64,000 bases of DNA from AC2028 sp002373595. Its GTDB lineage: Bacteria; Bacillota; Clostridia; Lachnospirales; Lachnospiraceae. Position numbers and translations under genes: made by a program. Location: assembly GCA_946616365.1 (NCBI GenBank), contig CAMOIX010000002.1:57341-121340 (forward strand). Direction: 5' to 3'. The notes under the pieces were generated by a model. That model saw only the letters and a list, made by a program, of their open reading frames with translations, did not search any database and was not told the origin of the DNA. This document shows positions 45,052 to 52,351 of this stretch, one piece after another (positions within the stretch are counted from its first letter, which is position 1; each line of letters begins with the position of its first letter).

Positions 45052-45811
45052 ACTGCCCCACCTCCATTGTTTTTTTGATGTCCTCCAGGTATTCTTCCTT
45101 CTCTTTAAGGATATCCGGAGATGCATTGTTTTTTATAAGTCCGCTTATTATATTTTCGTATTTGTCCCTCTCGAGCCTTAGATACTCTCCGAGGATGGGA
45201 TCCCTTCTCTCTATGAGGTCTGCGCCGTAGCGGTCAAGGAGATTCTCGGCCAAGCCGCTTGTGCCGCCTGCTGCCGCAACGGGATCAGGTGCTACGATGC
45301 CGCCTGCTGACCTAACGGGATCACCTGCTGCTGAGACGACTATCACGAAATAGAACTTGTCATCTTCCTTTACAGCTTCATTCCTCAGCTGCCTGTATCC
45401 CATCTCCCTTAGGAATGCTCTGAACTCCTCGAGTTCCGACTGCGGCTGGCATATAAGCGTCTCCACTCCGCCGGGCCCTGTCAGTTCTCTGCCTGCCGCT
45501 TCCCGGATGATCTTCTGCATGAGCCTTCCGCCCATTCCGGATATCACTGCCGTATCGGCTTTCCCTTTATCCAGGGCTGTGAATCCATCCGAGAGCCTTG
45601 TCTCTATGAGGTCCGAGAGTCCTGCTGCCGTGATGTTCTCTTTGGCCTTCATAAGAGGACCTTCCCTGACATCCATCGCCACAGCGTTCTTTGCTATCCC
45701 ACGACTTACGAGCTCTATCGAAGTGTATCCGTGATCGCATCCTATATCGCAGATGCGTGATCCTTCGGGAACGAGAGATATTATCTTTTCAAGTCTGGGT
45801 GAAAGCTTCAT
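45044..45811 (-). CDS. trmK: tRNA (adenine22-N1)-methyltransferase TrmK
   Basis: A 255-residue SAM methyltransferase. Motif I is ICDIGCDHGYTSIEL, followed by AVISGMGGRLMQKII and LICQPQSELEEFR, all typical of TrmK/YqfN, which methylates A22 of tRNAs. An Ala/Gly/Pro-rich insert (about 165-195) is longer than usual. It sits directly after rpoD, as in Bacillus, with only a weak Shine-Dalgarno. Confidence 0.92.
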   Translation of the reverse strand: MKLSPRLEKIISLVPEGSRICDIGCDHGYTSIELVSRGIAKNAVAMDVREGPLMKAKENITAAGLSDLIETRLSDGFTALDKGKADTAVISGMGGRLMQKIIREAAGRELTGPGGVETLICQPQSELEEFRAFLREMGYRQLRNEAVKEDDKFYFVIVVSAAGDPVRSAGGIVAPDPVAAAGGTSGLAENLLDRYGADLIERRDPILGEYLRLERDKYENIISGLIKNNASPDILKEKEEYLEDIKKTMEVGQYG

Positions 45812-45817
45812 CCGGTA

Positions 45818-47296
45818 TTACTCGAGGTAGTCCTTCAGCTGCTTGCTGCGGCTGGGATGACGCAGCTTTCTTAATGCCTTAGCCTCTATCTGACGGATTC
45901 TCTCACGGGTTACGTTGAATTCCTTACCTACTTCCTCGAGAGTACGTGCACGGCCGTCATCGAGACCGAAACGAAGTCTGAGTACTTTCTGCTCTCTGTC
46001 GGTAAGGCTGTCGAGAACCTTGTCGAGCTGCTCTCTTAAGAGCATCTGAGTGGCAGCCTCTGCGGGAGCGGGTACATTATCATCCTGAATGAAGTCGCCA
46101 AGATGGCTGTCCTCCTCCTCACCGATAGGAGTCTCAAGCGATACGGGCTCCTGTGATATCTTGAGGATCTCGCGTACTCTCTCCTCGGGCATATCCATCT
46201 CCTTTGCGATCTCCTCGGGGCTCGGCTCGCGTCCGAGTTCCTGGAGGAGCTGACGACTGACCCTGATGAGCTTATTGATGGTCTCAACCATATGTACGGG
46301 GATTCTGATCGTACGAGCCTGGTCTGCGATCGCACGGGTTATAGCCTGACGGATCCACCATGTAGCGTAGGTGGAGAACTTATATCCCTTGGTGTAGTCG
46401 AATTTCTCTACTGCCTTTATGAGTCCGAGGTTTCCTTCCTGGATAAGATCGAGGAAAAGCATTCCTCTTCCGACATATCTCTTTGCGATACTTACAACGA
46501 GTCTGAGGTTGGCTTCTGCGAGACGCTTCTTAGCCTCCTCATCACCCTTCTCCATTCTCTTGGCGAGATCTATCTCTTCCTGTGCGGAGAGGAGCTGTAC
46601 CTTACCGATCTCCTTTAAGTACATTCTTACGGGATCGTCTATGCCTACGCCTTCAGGTGCGGAGAGATCCACATTCTCAAGATCTACATCCTCTTCGTCA
46701 TCATAATCGAAATCATCGGGTGAAGGTCCGTCATCGTCATCGTCCTGCGCACGGAGAATGTCGATATTATTGTCGTATGCAAACTCCTCCGCTCTGGCGA
46801 GATGGCTCTCGTCGATGGAGAGGTCTGAGAAGAAAAGTACAAGTTCTCTGTACTCGATGATATTCTGCTTTCTCTTCGCATACTCGGGAAGCTGGGAAAG
46901 TCTGTCCTCGAATGCAGCCTCTCTGGCTTCGATGATCTCCCTTCTCTCCTCTTCGGTAAGATCGGGATCGTCGAGCTCGTCGTATCCTTCGGGCTTAGCC
47001 TCCTGTGTGGGTGCGGGCAGATACTCTCTCTCGATATATAAAAGATCAGGACGAAGTACCGAGATAACCTCCTGCTCCTCATCGGTCTTTTTCTTGATAT
47101 CCTTCTGAAGCTCCCTTCTCTCGAGAAGTGACTCAGTCAGGAATTTTGCATGTACGCCTTCCGTCTGAAGGAGCGTTCTCTTAGCTGCTGCGCTGCCCTT
47201 ATTCTCAGCCAGCATCTTTCTCATTCCGTTGCGGGTAAGGCCCCTGCCGGCTGATTCTCCCCTCTTTGCGGATGCATTTGATTTTCTGTTGTCCAT
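45818..47296 (-). CDS. rpoD: Primary sigma factor RpoD (sigma-A)
   Basis: A 492-residue housekeeping sigma factor. A long N-terminal part is basic at first, then strongly acidic (an Asp run near 197-218). Region 1.2 (DDPVRMYLKEIGKV), region 2 (LDLIQEGNLGLIKAVEKFDY, quoted as its core; YATWWIRQAITRAI), region 3 and region 4 with VTRERIRQIEAKALRKLRHP follow. It directs most promoters described here. Excellent GGAGG before the ATG. It follows dnaG by ten bases. Confidence 0.97.
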   Translation of the reverse strand: MDNRKSNASAKRGESAGRGLTRNGMRKMLAENKGSAAAKRTLLQTEGVHAKFLTESLLERRELQKDIKKKTDEEQEVISVLRPDLLYIEREYLPAPTQEAKPEGYDELDDPDLTEEERREIIEAREAAFEDRLSQLPEYAKRKQNIIEYRELVLFFSDLSIDESHLARAEEFAYDNNIDILRAQDDDDDGPSPDDFDYDDEEDVDLENVDLSAPEGVGIDDPVRMYLKEIGKVQLLSAQEEIDLAKRMEKGDEEAKKRLAEANLRLVVSIAKRYVGRGMLFLDLIQEGNLGLIKAVEKFDYTKGYKFSTYATWWIRQAITRAIADQARTIRIPVHMVETINKLIRVSRQLLQELGREPSPEEIAKEMDMPEERVREILKISQEPVSLETPIGEEEDSHLGDFIQDDNVPAPAEAATQMLLREQLDKVLDSLTDREQKVLRLRFGLDDGRARTLEEVGKEFNVTRERIRQIEAKALRKLRHPSRSKQLKDYLE

Positions 47297-47306
47297 ATCT
47301 TCCTCC

Positions 47307-49151
47307 CTAGGTTAAAGAATTCATTTTCTTGAGATTGTCTATTTCCATTCTGAGCTCATACTGTCTCTTAAAGGCATTTTCCGCGTCATCCTCTGCCCTG
47401 CCGAGCTCATCCATCTCCGATGTCTTGACTGCTATCACGAGATCCCTGAGGACTCTTCCTTCATCCTCCGGCGGAGGCGCACCTCCTTCTCCCGTCTCCA
47501 TCATGAGTTCTGCGGATAAACCTTCCGTCTGCAGTATCCCCGCTACCAGTGTCCTCTCCTTCGAGTCCTCGAACTCTCCGAGATAAGCCGCCGCGTTAAA
47601 TACCTTCCCTTCGGATGCTGTGGCAAATACCGCTTCTGCCACCTTCCTGCATGTCTCATCCGTAAAGTCCGCGGGCGATACATATTTGGAAACCACTCTG
47701 TATATCAAAGGATCCTCCGAGAGCTTGGTAAGGAGCTCTGCCTGTGACTTGGGGATCTTCTTTAAGTTGTTCCCGGCACCGTCCTGCGCTCTGGCTGTCT
47801 GCCTGTTCCCGTTGCCGGACGTTCTGCCGTACTCTATCTGCTTTCTTTCTTTCTCGGCCAGCCTTCCCGCCTCGCGCCTTAAGAGTTCCCTTAGGTTGTC
47901 GGGCTTTATCATGTATTTGTCGGCTATGCCTACGAGATAGTTCTCTCTCTCATCCGCTGTCTCAAACCTAAGGAGCCTCTTAGCTATCTCGTTATTGAAT
48001 TCACTCCTCGTCTCAGGGTCGGATAAGTCATATCCGTTTGAAAGTATCCTGATCTCGAAGTAGAATCCGTTCTCCGCTTCATCGAGCCTCTTTTGGAATT
48101 CATCCGCTCCGAGGCCTTTGATGAATTCATCGGGATCCTTGTAGGGCTTTAGGTTGATGACCCTTCCGGATAATCCCGTATTCCTTAATATCTCCAGTGC
48201 TCTTAATGCTGCTTTCGTTCCCGCTCCGTCGCTGTCGTACGATAGGAGGATCCTCCTGCCCATTCGCTTAAGCATCAGCGCCTGTTCCTCGGTAAACGCG
48301 GTTCCGAGCGATGCCACGGCCTGTGTAAATCCCGCCTGGTGGAGCGATATGACATCCATATAGCCCTCGCAGAGTATGAAATTGTCCGTCCTTGAGGTCC
48401 TGGCGTAGTTAAATCCGTAGAGATTTCGTCTCTTGTCGAATATATCCGTCTCAGGGGAGTTTAAGTACTTGGGCTGTGCGTCCCCCATTACTCTGCCGCC
48501 GAAGCCTATGACCTGGTTCTTGGCATTGAATATGGGGTACATGACCCTGTTCCAGAAGGGGGATGAGAGTCCGTTCCTCTCGCTGTTGGTCGCAAGTCCG
48601 GAGTCCCTTATCTCCTCATCGGTGTAACCCTGCTCCCTTAAATAGTCTACGATCAGCTTACCGTTTATTCCCGCGTATCCGAGACCGAAGTGGATTATCG
48701 TCTCATCCGTGAGGCCTCTGTTCTTCAGATATTCAAGGCCTTTCTTGCCGTGCTCGGATTTGAGGCATTTATAGAAGTATGTAGCTGCTGCTTTGTTTAC
48801 TTCGAGAAGTCTGTCCTTCTTATTGCGCAGCTTTTGTGCCGATTCGGAGTAATGCTGCTCAGGGAGCGATATGCCCGCTCTCTCCGCGAGAGTCTTTACA
48901 GCTTCGGGGAATGTGAGGTTCTCATACTTCATCACGAATGAAAAAACATTTCCTCCCTCTCCGCAGCCGAAGCATTTGTATAGCTGTTTACCTGCATTTA
49001 CGGAAAAGGAAGGGGTTTTCTCAGTATGGAAAGGGCAGAGCCCCCAGTAGTTATTTCCCTTCTTCTTAAGGCTCACATAGCTGCCGACGACATCTACAAT
49101 ATCATTGGCGGAGCGTACCTGTTCAATTAGATCATCTGCATAATATGCCAA
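47307..49151 (-). CDS. dnaG: DNA primase
   Basis: A 614-residue primase with a CHC2 zinc domain (CPFH and CFGCG, about 40-65), a TOPRIM core (ILCEGYMDVISLHQAGF and LLSYDSDGAGTKAA) and a C-terminal helicase-binding region. It makes RNA primers for replication. The apparent start is TTG at 49151, giving the conserved MAYYADDLIEQV; no in-frame ATG fits better. Between dgt and rpoD it forms the familiar macromolecular-synthesis cluster. Confidence 0.96.
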   Translation of the reverse strand: MAYYADDLIEQVRSANDIVDVVGSYVSLKKKGNNYWGLCPFHTEKTPSFSVNAGKQLYKCFGCGEGGNVFSFVMKYENLTFPEAVKTLAERAGISLPEQHYSESAQKLRNKKDRLLEVNKAAATYFYKCLKSEHGKKGLEYLKNRGLTDETIIHFGLGYAGINGKLIVDYLREQGYTDEEIRDSGLATNSERNGLSSPFWNRVMYPIFNAKNQVIGFGGRVMGDAQPKYLNSPETDIFDKRRNLYGFNYARTSRTDNFILCEGYMDVISLHQAGFTQAVASLGTAFTEEQALMLKRMGRRILLSYDSDGAGTKAALRALEILRNTGLSGRVINLKPYKDPDEFIKGLGADEFQKRLDEAENGFYFEIRILSNGYDLSDPETRSEFNNEIAKRLLRFETADERENYLVGIADKYMIKPDNLRELLRREAGRLAEKERKQIEYGRTSGNGNRQTARAQDGAGNNLKKIPKSQAELLTKLSEDPLIYRVVSKYVSPADFTDETCRKVAEAVFATASEGKVFNAAAYLGEFEDSKERTLVAGILQTEGLSAELMMETGEGGAPPPEDEGRVLRDLVIAVKTSEMDELGRAEDDAENAFKRQYELRMEIDNLKKMNSLT

Positions 49152-49189
49152 TATTCTTACCTATCGGAAAATCAGTTTTCAGTCACTTG

Positions 49190-50194
49190 TCAGAGTTCCC
49201 ATGACTTGGGAACAAACAAGTCATTGTAGAGGTTGATCGCATATCTGTCGGTCATAGCTCCGACATAGTCACATACGACTCTCTCGAGGGGATCACCCTT
49301 CTCGAGTATACCTGCGAATTCATCGGGAAGCTCCTTCGGGTGGTCGATATAGTAGTGATAAAGGGTCTCGACCAGAGCTTCTGCCTTCCCCTCTTCGCTC
49401 TTGGCGATGGGATTGGTATATACGCTCTCAAACATGAACTGTCTGATCGCTTTCATCGCACCTGCCACTCTCTCGGACTGGCAGATATCGTTTTTGCCTT
49501 CACTCTGGGTGATGATGTCGTGGATGAGGACATCGAGTCTGTCACCGGGCTTATCGCCGAGGACGTCCCTTATCTCCCCGGGTACATCGGATTCCTTTAA
49601 GATCCCGCCCCTTACCGCGTCGTCCATATCGTGGTGGATGTATGCGATCTTATCGGAGAGTCTGACTACCTTGCCCTCAAGGGTCGAAGGTGTGCAGGAT
49701 GTCTGGTGATTTAAGATACCGTCCTTTACTTCGAATGTAAGATTCAGTCCCCTTCCGTCTCTCTCGAGGAGCTCTACGGTACGGACGCTCTGTTCATTAT
49801 GCTTAAAGCCCAGGGGGCATACTCTGTTAAGTGCTCTCTCTCCGGCATGACCGAAGGGGGTATGGCCGAGATCGTGACCGAGCGCGATGGCTTCGGTGAG
49901 GTCCTCGTTTAACCTCAGTGCCTTGGCTATGGTGCGGGCGTTCTGGGAAACCTCGAGGGTATGGGTGAGTCTGGTCCTATAGTGGTCGCCCTCGGGGATG
50001 AGGAATACCTGGGTCTTGTCCTTGAGTCTCCTGAAAGCCTTGCAGTGGATGATCCTGTCCCTGTCGCGCTGGAATACGGGGCGGATGTCACACTGGGGTT
50101 CGTCGGTACTTCTGCCCTTGGACTCTGCGCTGAGCTGGGCATATTCGCTCAAATACTCTCGTTCTCTGTTTTCAAGTGCTTCTCTAATCGTCAT
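49190..50194 (-). CDS. dgt: Deoxyguanosinetriphosphate triphosphohydrolase-like HD protein
   Basis: A 334-residue HD-domain dNTPase. HTRLTHTLEVSQ gives the first His, and GHDLGHTPFGHAGERALN the HD pair and further His/Asp ligands. The family splits dNTPs into nucleoside and triphosphate, or acts as a related phosphohydrolase. Start ATG at 50194 with GGGAG upstream. Next is dnaG, 38 bp on. A clear promoter was not identified in 50216-50343. Confidence 0.9.
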   Translation of the reverse strand: MTIREALENREREYLSEYAQLSAESKGRSTDEPQCDIRPVFQRDRDRIIHCKAFRRLKDKTQVFLIPEGDHYRTRLTHTLEVSQNARTIAKALRLNEDLTEAIALGHDLGHTPFGHAGERALNRVCPLGFKHNEQSVRTVELLERDGRGLNLTFEVKDGILNHQTSCTPSTLEGKVVRLSDKIAYIHHDMDDAVRGGILKESDVPGEIRDVLGDKPGDRLDVLIHDIITQSEGKNDICQSERVAGAMKAIRQFMFESVYTNPIAKSEEGKAEALVETLYHYYIDHPKELPDEFAGILEKGDPLERVVCDYVGAMTDRYAINLYNDLFVPKSWEL

Positions 50195-50343
50195 GTCAGT
50201 CTCCCATGTGGGCACAGATAGCCTATATGATATTATTACGGACCGGGCTGCGATTTCCTTTTTTGAATAATAAAAAAGCAGAGGGATGGCGTAGTATATT
50301 TTCTGTCCGAGCTCCGCTTCTTTTTTGTGTTCTTATAGTTACG

Positions 50344-50565
50344 GGTGCGGGGATATGTGTTATGCGCGACACGCTACGAAATAACGATTTTCTAAGCACC
50401 TTAGTCAAAATTATAATATGTGACGACACCGGGCCTTACTCGGCCTCAGGCCTCGGACGGCCACTTCCCTCGACATCGTGTCTCGGGCTGTCTGTTATAT
50501 ATCGGTGCTAAGAAAATGTGTTATTTCTCCGCTATCAGTCGCCGCATAACACATATCCCCGCACC
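50344..50565. repeat. Second large imperfect palindrome (about 222 bp), upstream of tRNA-Leu
   Basis: The 5' arm from 50344 (GGTGCGGGGATATGTGTTAT onward) matches the reverse complement of the 3' arm ending at 50565 over about 57 bases with a few gaps, ending in TTTTCT-AGCACC. The middle (about 50405-50500) pairs less well and holds GC-rich GGCC repeats. No coding sequence is present. It fills most of the 440-bp dgt-tRNA interval; the rest (50216-50343) shows nothing I could identify. Confidence 0.72.
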
Positions 50566-50585
50566 ACAAAAATACAGTCCGTCAC

Positions 50586-50614
50586 TTGACAATATGCGTA
50601 CTATCTAGTAGGAT
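50586..50614 (+). promoter_or_regulatory. tRNA-Leu promoter
   Basis: TTGACA at 50586-50591 and TAGGAT at 50609-50614 with a 17-bp spacer on the plus strand. Initiation near 50621 would leave a precursor leader of about 33 nt containing a short GTGTGC hairpin before the tRNA. Confidence 0.8.
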
Positions 50615-50653
50615 ATCACAGTGTGCAAAAGCGATGCTTTCACGCACACAAGC

Positions 50654-50737
50654 GCAGAAATGGCGGAATTGGTAGACGCGCACGGTTCAGGTCCGTGTGG
50701 GAGCAATCCCTTGAGGGTTCGAGTCCCTTTTTCTGCA
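50654..50737 (+). tRNA. tRNA-Leu (CAG anticodon)
   Basis: The acceptor stem GCAGAAA pairs with TTTCTGC, the D-loop contains the TGGTAGAC type sequence, and CACGG/CCGTG encloses the anticodon loop TTCAGGT with CAG at positions 34-36. A long variable arm (TGGGAGCAATCCCTTG) identifies a class II tRNA, and GGTTCGAGTCC gives the T-arm. CCA is not encoded (CACAG follows). Confidence 0.95.
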
Positions 50738-50741
50738 CAGT

Positions 50742-50774
50742 AAAACACCCGATCTGATGACCGGGTGTTTTGTT
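50742..50774 (+). terminator. Bidirectional terminator between tRNA-Leu and the FliD-like gene
   Basis: AAAACACCCG and CGGGTGTTTT form a strong hairpin with T's on the plus side and T's on the minus side as well. It ends the tRNA transcript and the convergent minus-strand gene at 50809. Confidence 0.88.
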
Positions 50775-50808
50775 ATTTCGTTCTTTCTAAACTTAGGGCT
50801 ATCGCCTG

Positions 50809-51558
50809 TCAGAAATACGAATTGTAAAGCGTGCCGGCTGCGTTCTGGCTGTACTTTCCGGTGTCGGTGTACAGTGCGTTCTTGGATGCAGCGTAGCTGG
50901 CGTTTGATCCCATCATTCCCGCAGATACGGAAAGTGAATATGCATAGGAGCTTCTCTTGGCGAAGATTCCTTCTACAGAAGATTTGTCGGCAGCCTTGAA
51001 CTTATCCTCGTCGAGCTTCATGGTGCCGTCCTTGGCATCTACGGTGATACCGATCTTCTCGAGGGACTTGGAATATGCCTTGGTATTGCCCTCTATGGAT
51101 GTCACTCTGGATGCGATCGACTTATCATCAACCTTAGCCGCAGCCGACATCGTATCGTTGTAGCTCTTTACGAATTCCTGTGCAGCCTTTACAGCCTTCT
51201 CTTCATCGTTAAGGTCCACGGTCTGCATCTTGGTCACGGAGTCCTGAAGAGCTCCGGTCGCCTTGGTGATCTTGTTGTATGCGCTCTCTTCCTTCTCGGA
51301 CTCGGTCTTAGCCTTGGGAGCCTGAGTCTTCTCGGAAATGATCTTCTGCGCTACAGACTCAGTGGTCCGAGCCTTCTTCGTCTGGGTCGTACCGGTTGTC
51401 GAATCGGTACCTTTGACGGGGTTCTGAGCATAGTACTGCTTCATCAGTTTCCCGTATGATCCGTTCTTTATGCTTGCGTAGTCGCTGAGCCAGCTCAAAT
51501 TAGAGCCTCCGCCCATGCTGGAAATAAGAGATCTGTAGTTAGAAAGATTAGTATTCAT
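50809..51558 (-). CDS. Orphan FliD C-terminal-like protein
   Basis: A 249-residue protein that I do not firmly recognise. Residues 1-95 are low-complexity, Ser/Thr/Lys-rich. From about 125 the sequence resembles the end of flagellar cap proteins: AQEFVKSYNDTMSAA, then KIGITVDAKDGTMKLDEDKF, and a Tyr/Ser-rich tail ending NSYF. No flagellar genes are nearby and no signal peptide is present. A possible surface or cytoplasmic structural role is a guess. It has a fine GGAGG and shares the terminator with the tRNA gene. Confidence 0.75.
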   Translation of the reverse strand: MNTNLSNYRSLISSMGGGSNLSWLSDYASIKNGSYGKLMKQYYAQNPVKGTDSTTGTTQTKKARTTESVAQKIISEKTQAPKAKTESEKEESAYNKITKATGALQDSVTKMQTVDLNDEEKAVKAAQEFVKSYNDTMSAAAKVDDKSIASRVTSIEGNTKAYSKSLEKIGITVDAKDGTMKLDEDKFKAADKSSVEGIFAKRSSYAYSLSVSAGMMGSNASYAASKNALYTDTGKYSQNAAGTLYNSYF

Positions 51559-51667
51559 ATGACCACCTCCGGCTTCCGTGCCTTCCTAAAAATCCGTTTA
51601 TACGTGGCAGATCTTGTGCATACACTGTATCACAAAAAGGAAGTTATGTAAAGTGTCCGAAAAAGCC

Positions 51668-52255
51668 TTACTTATTTCTCAGATTGATGCCCAGCATCCT
51701 CTCAAGGAGTTCGTAGAGCTCTGCGGTGACCTCTATGGTCGAGATGCTCTCTCCGGTCAGGCCGAATACCGAGAAAAGTATAGCTGCGGATCTGGCTCTG
51801 GGATTGACTATCCTAAGTACGCCTTCCTCATTTCCTCTCTCTATCAGCTTCTCGAAGGGCCCTAAGAGCCTGTAATATGTCGCGATACGGATGGAATCAT
51901 ACTGATACCTGAGGCTCTCATCCTCGAAGCATCTGTCCGTATCATCCTTGGAATCTTTGAACATCTTCTGGCAGAAATATACGAAAGTACGAAGGATATC
52001 GGGGATCGACTGCTCCCCGTTTTCCATGAGCGTGACGAGAAGTTCCGCATTGGTCTGAGCCTTGCGGTCGAGCACGCATTTATAGAGATTCTCTTTGGTT
52101 CCGAAATAATGAAGTACGGTACCTCTTACAACCTCGGCACCCTTGGCTACATCATCGACATTGACGCCGTAATATCCGTGCTTTATGAAAAGGTCCTCAG
52201 CTACGTCAAGTATCTGAGTCTTGCGCTCTTCGGTATTGTTCATTCTCTTAGCCAT
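51668..52255 (-). CDS. TetR/AcrR family transcriptional regulator
   Basis: A 195-residue repressor. The N-terminal HTH reads ILDVAEDLFIKHGYYGVNVDDVAKGA (cited for its motif spacing) with the recognition part VVRGTVLHYFGTKENLYK. The rest is a ligand-binding helical domain. The neighbouring palindrome over its -35 suggests self-control. Which gene it regulates is unknown; the FliD-like gene downstream is the nearest candidate. Good GGAG before the ATG. Confidence 0.9.
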   Translation of the reverse strand: MAKRMNNTEERKTQILDVAEDLFIKHGYYGVNVDDVAKGAEVVRGTVLHYFGTKENLYKCVLDRKAQTNAELLVTLMENGEQSIPDILRTFVYFCQKMFKDSKDDTDRCFEDESLRYQYDSIRIATYYRLLGPFEKLIERGNEEGVLRIVNPRARSAAILFSVFGLTGESISTIEVTAELYELLERMLGINLRNK

Positions 52256-52321
52256 ATCTCACCGCTCCTTCCGATTCTGCAGATCTTACGAGACAGTTCT
52301 TTAGGACTATGAACCTTTTCT

Positions 52322-52351
52322 ATGATAGCACGATTGTTGACCTTTAGTCAA
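52322..52351 (-). promoter_or_regulatory. tetR-type gene promoter with candidate operator
   Basis: TTGACT (52346-52351) and TATCAT (52322-52327) with an 18-bp spacer. The -35 is within a perfect inverted repeat TTGAC-N5-GTCAA at 52337-52351, a fitting autoregulatory operator. The repeat also overlaps the stop of the upstream membrane-protein gene. Confidence 0.65.

Noticed and set aside
50344..50565. 6S RNA identity for the second palindrome
   Set aside because: Size and long hairpin fit, but no promoter adjoins it, the pairing is too extensive and the conserved central bubble was not recognised.
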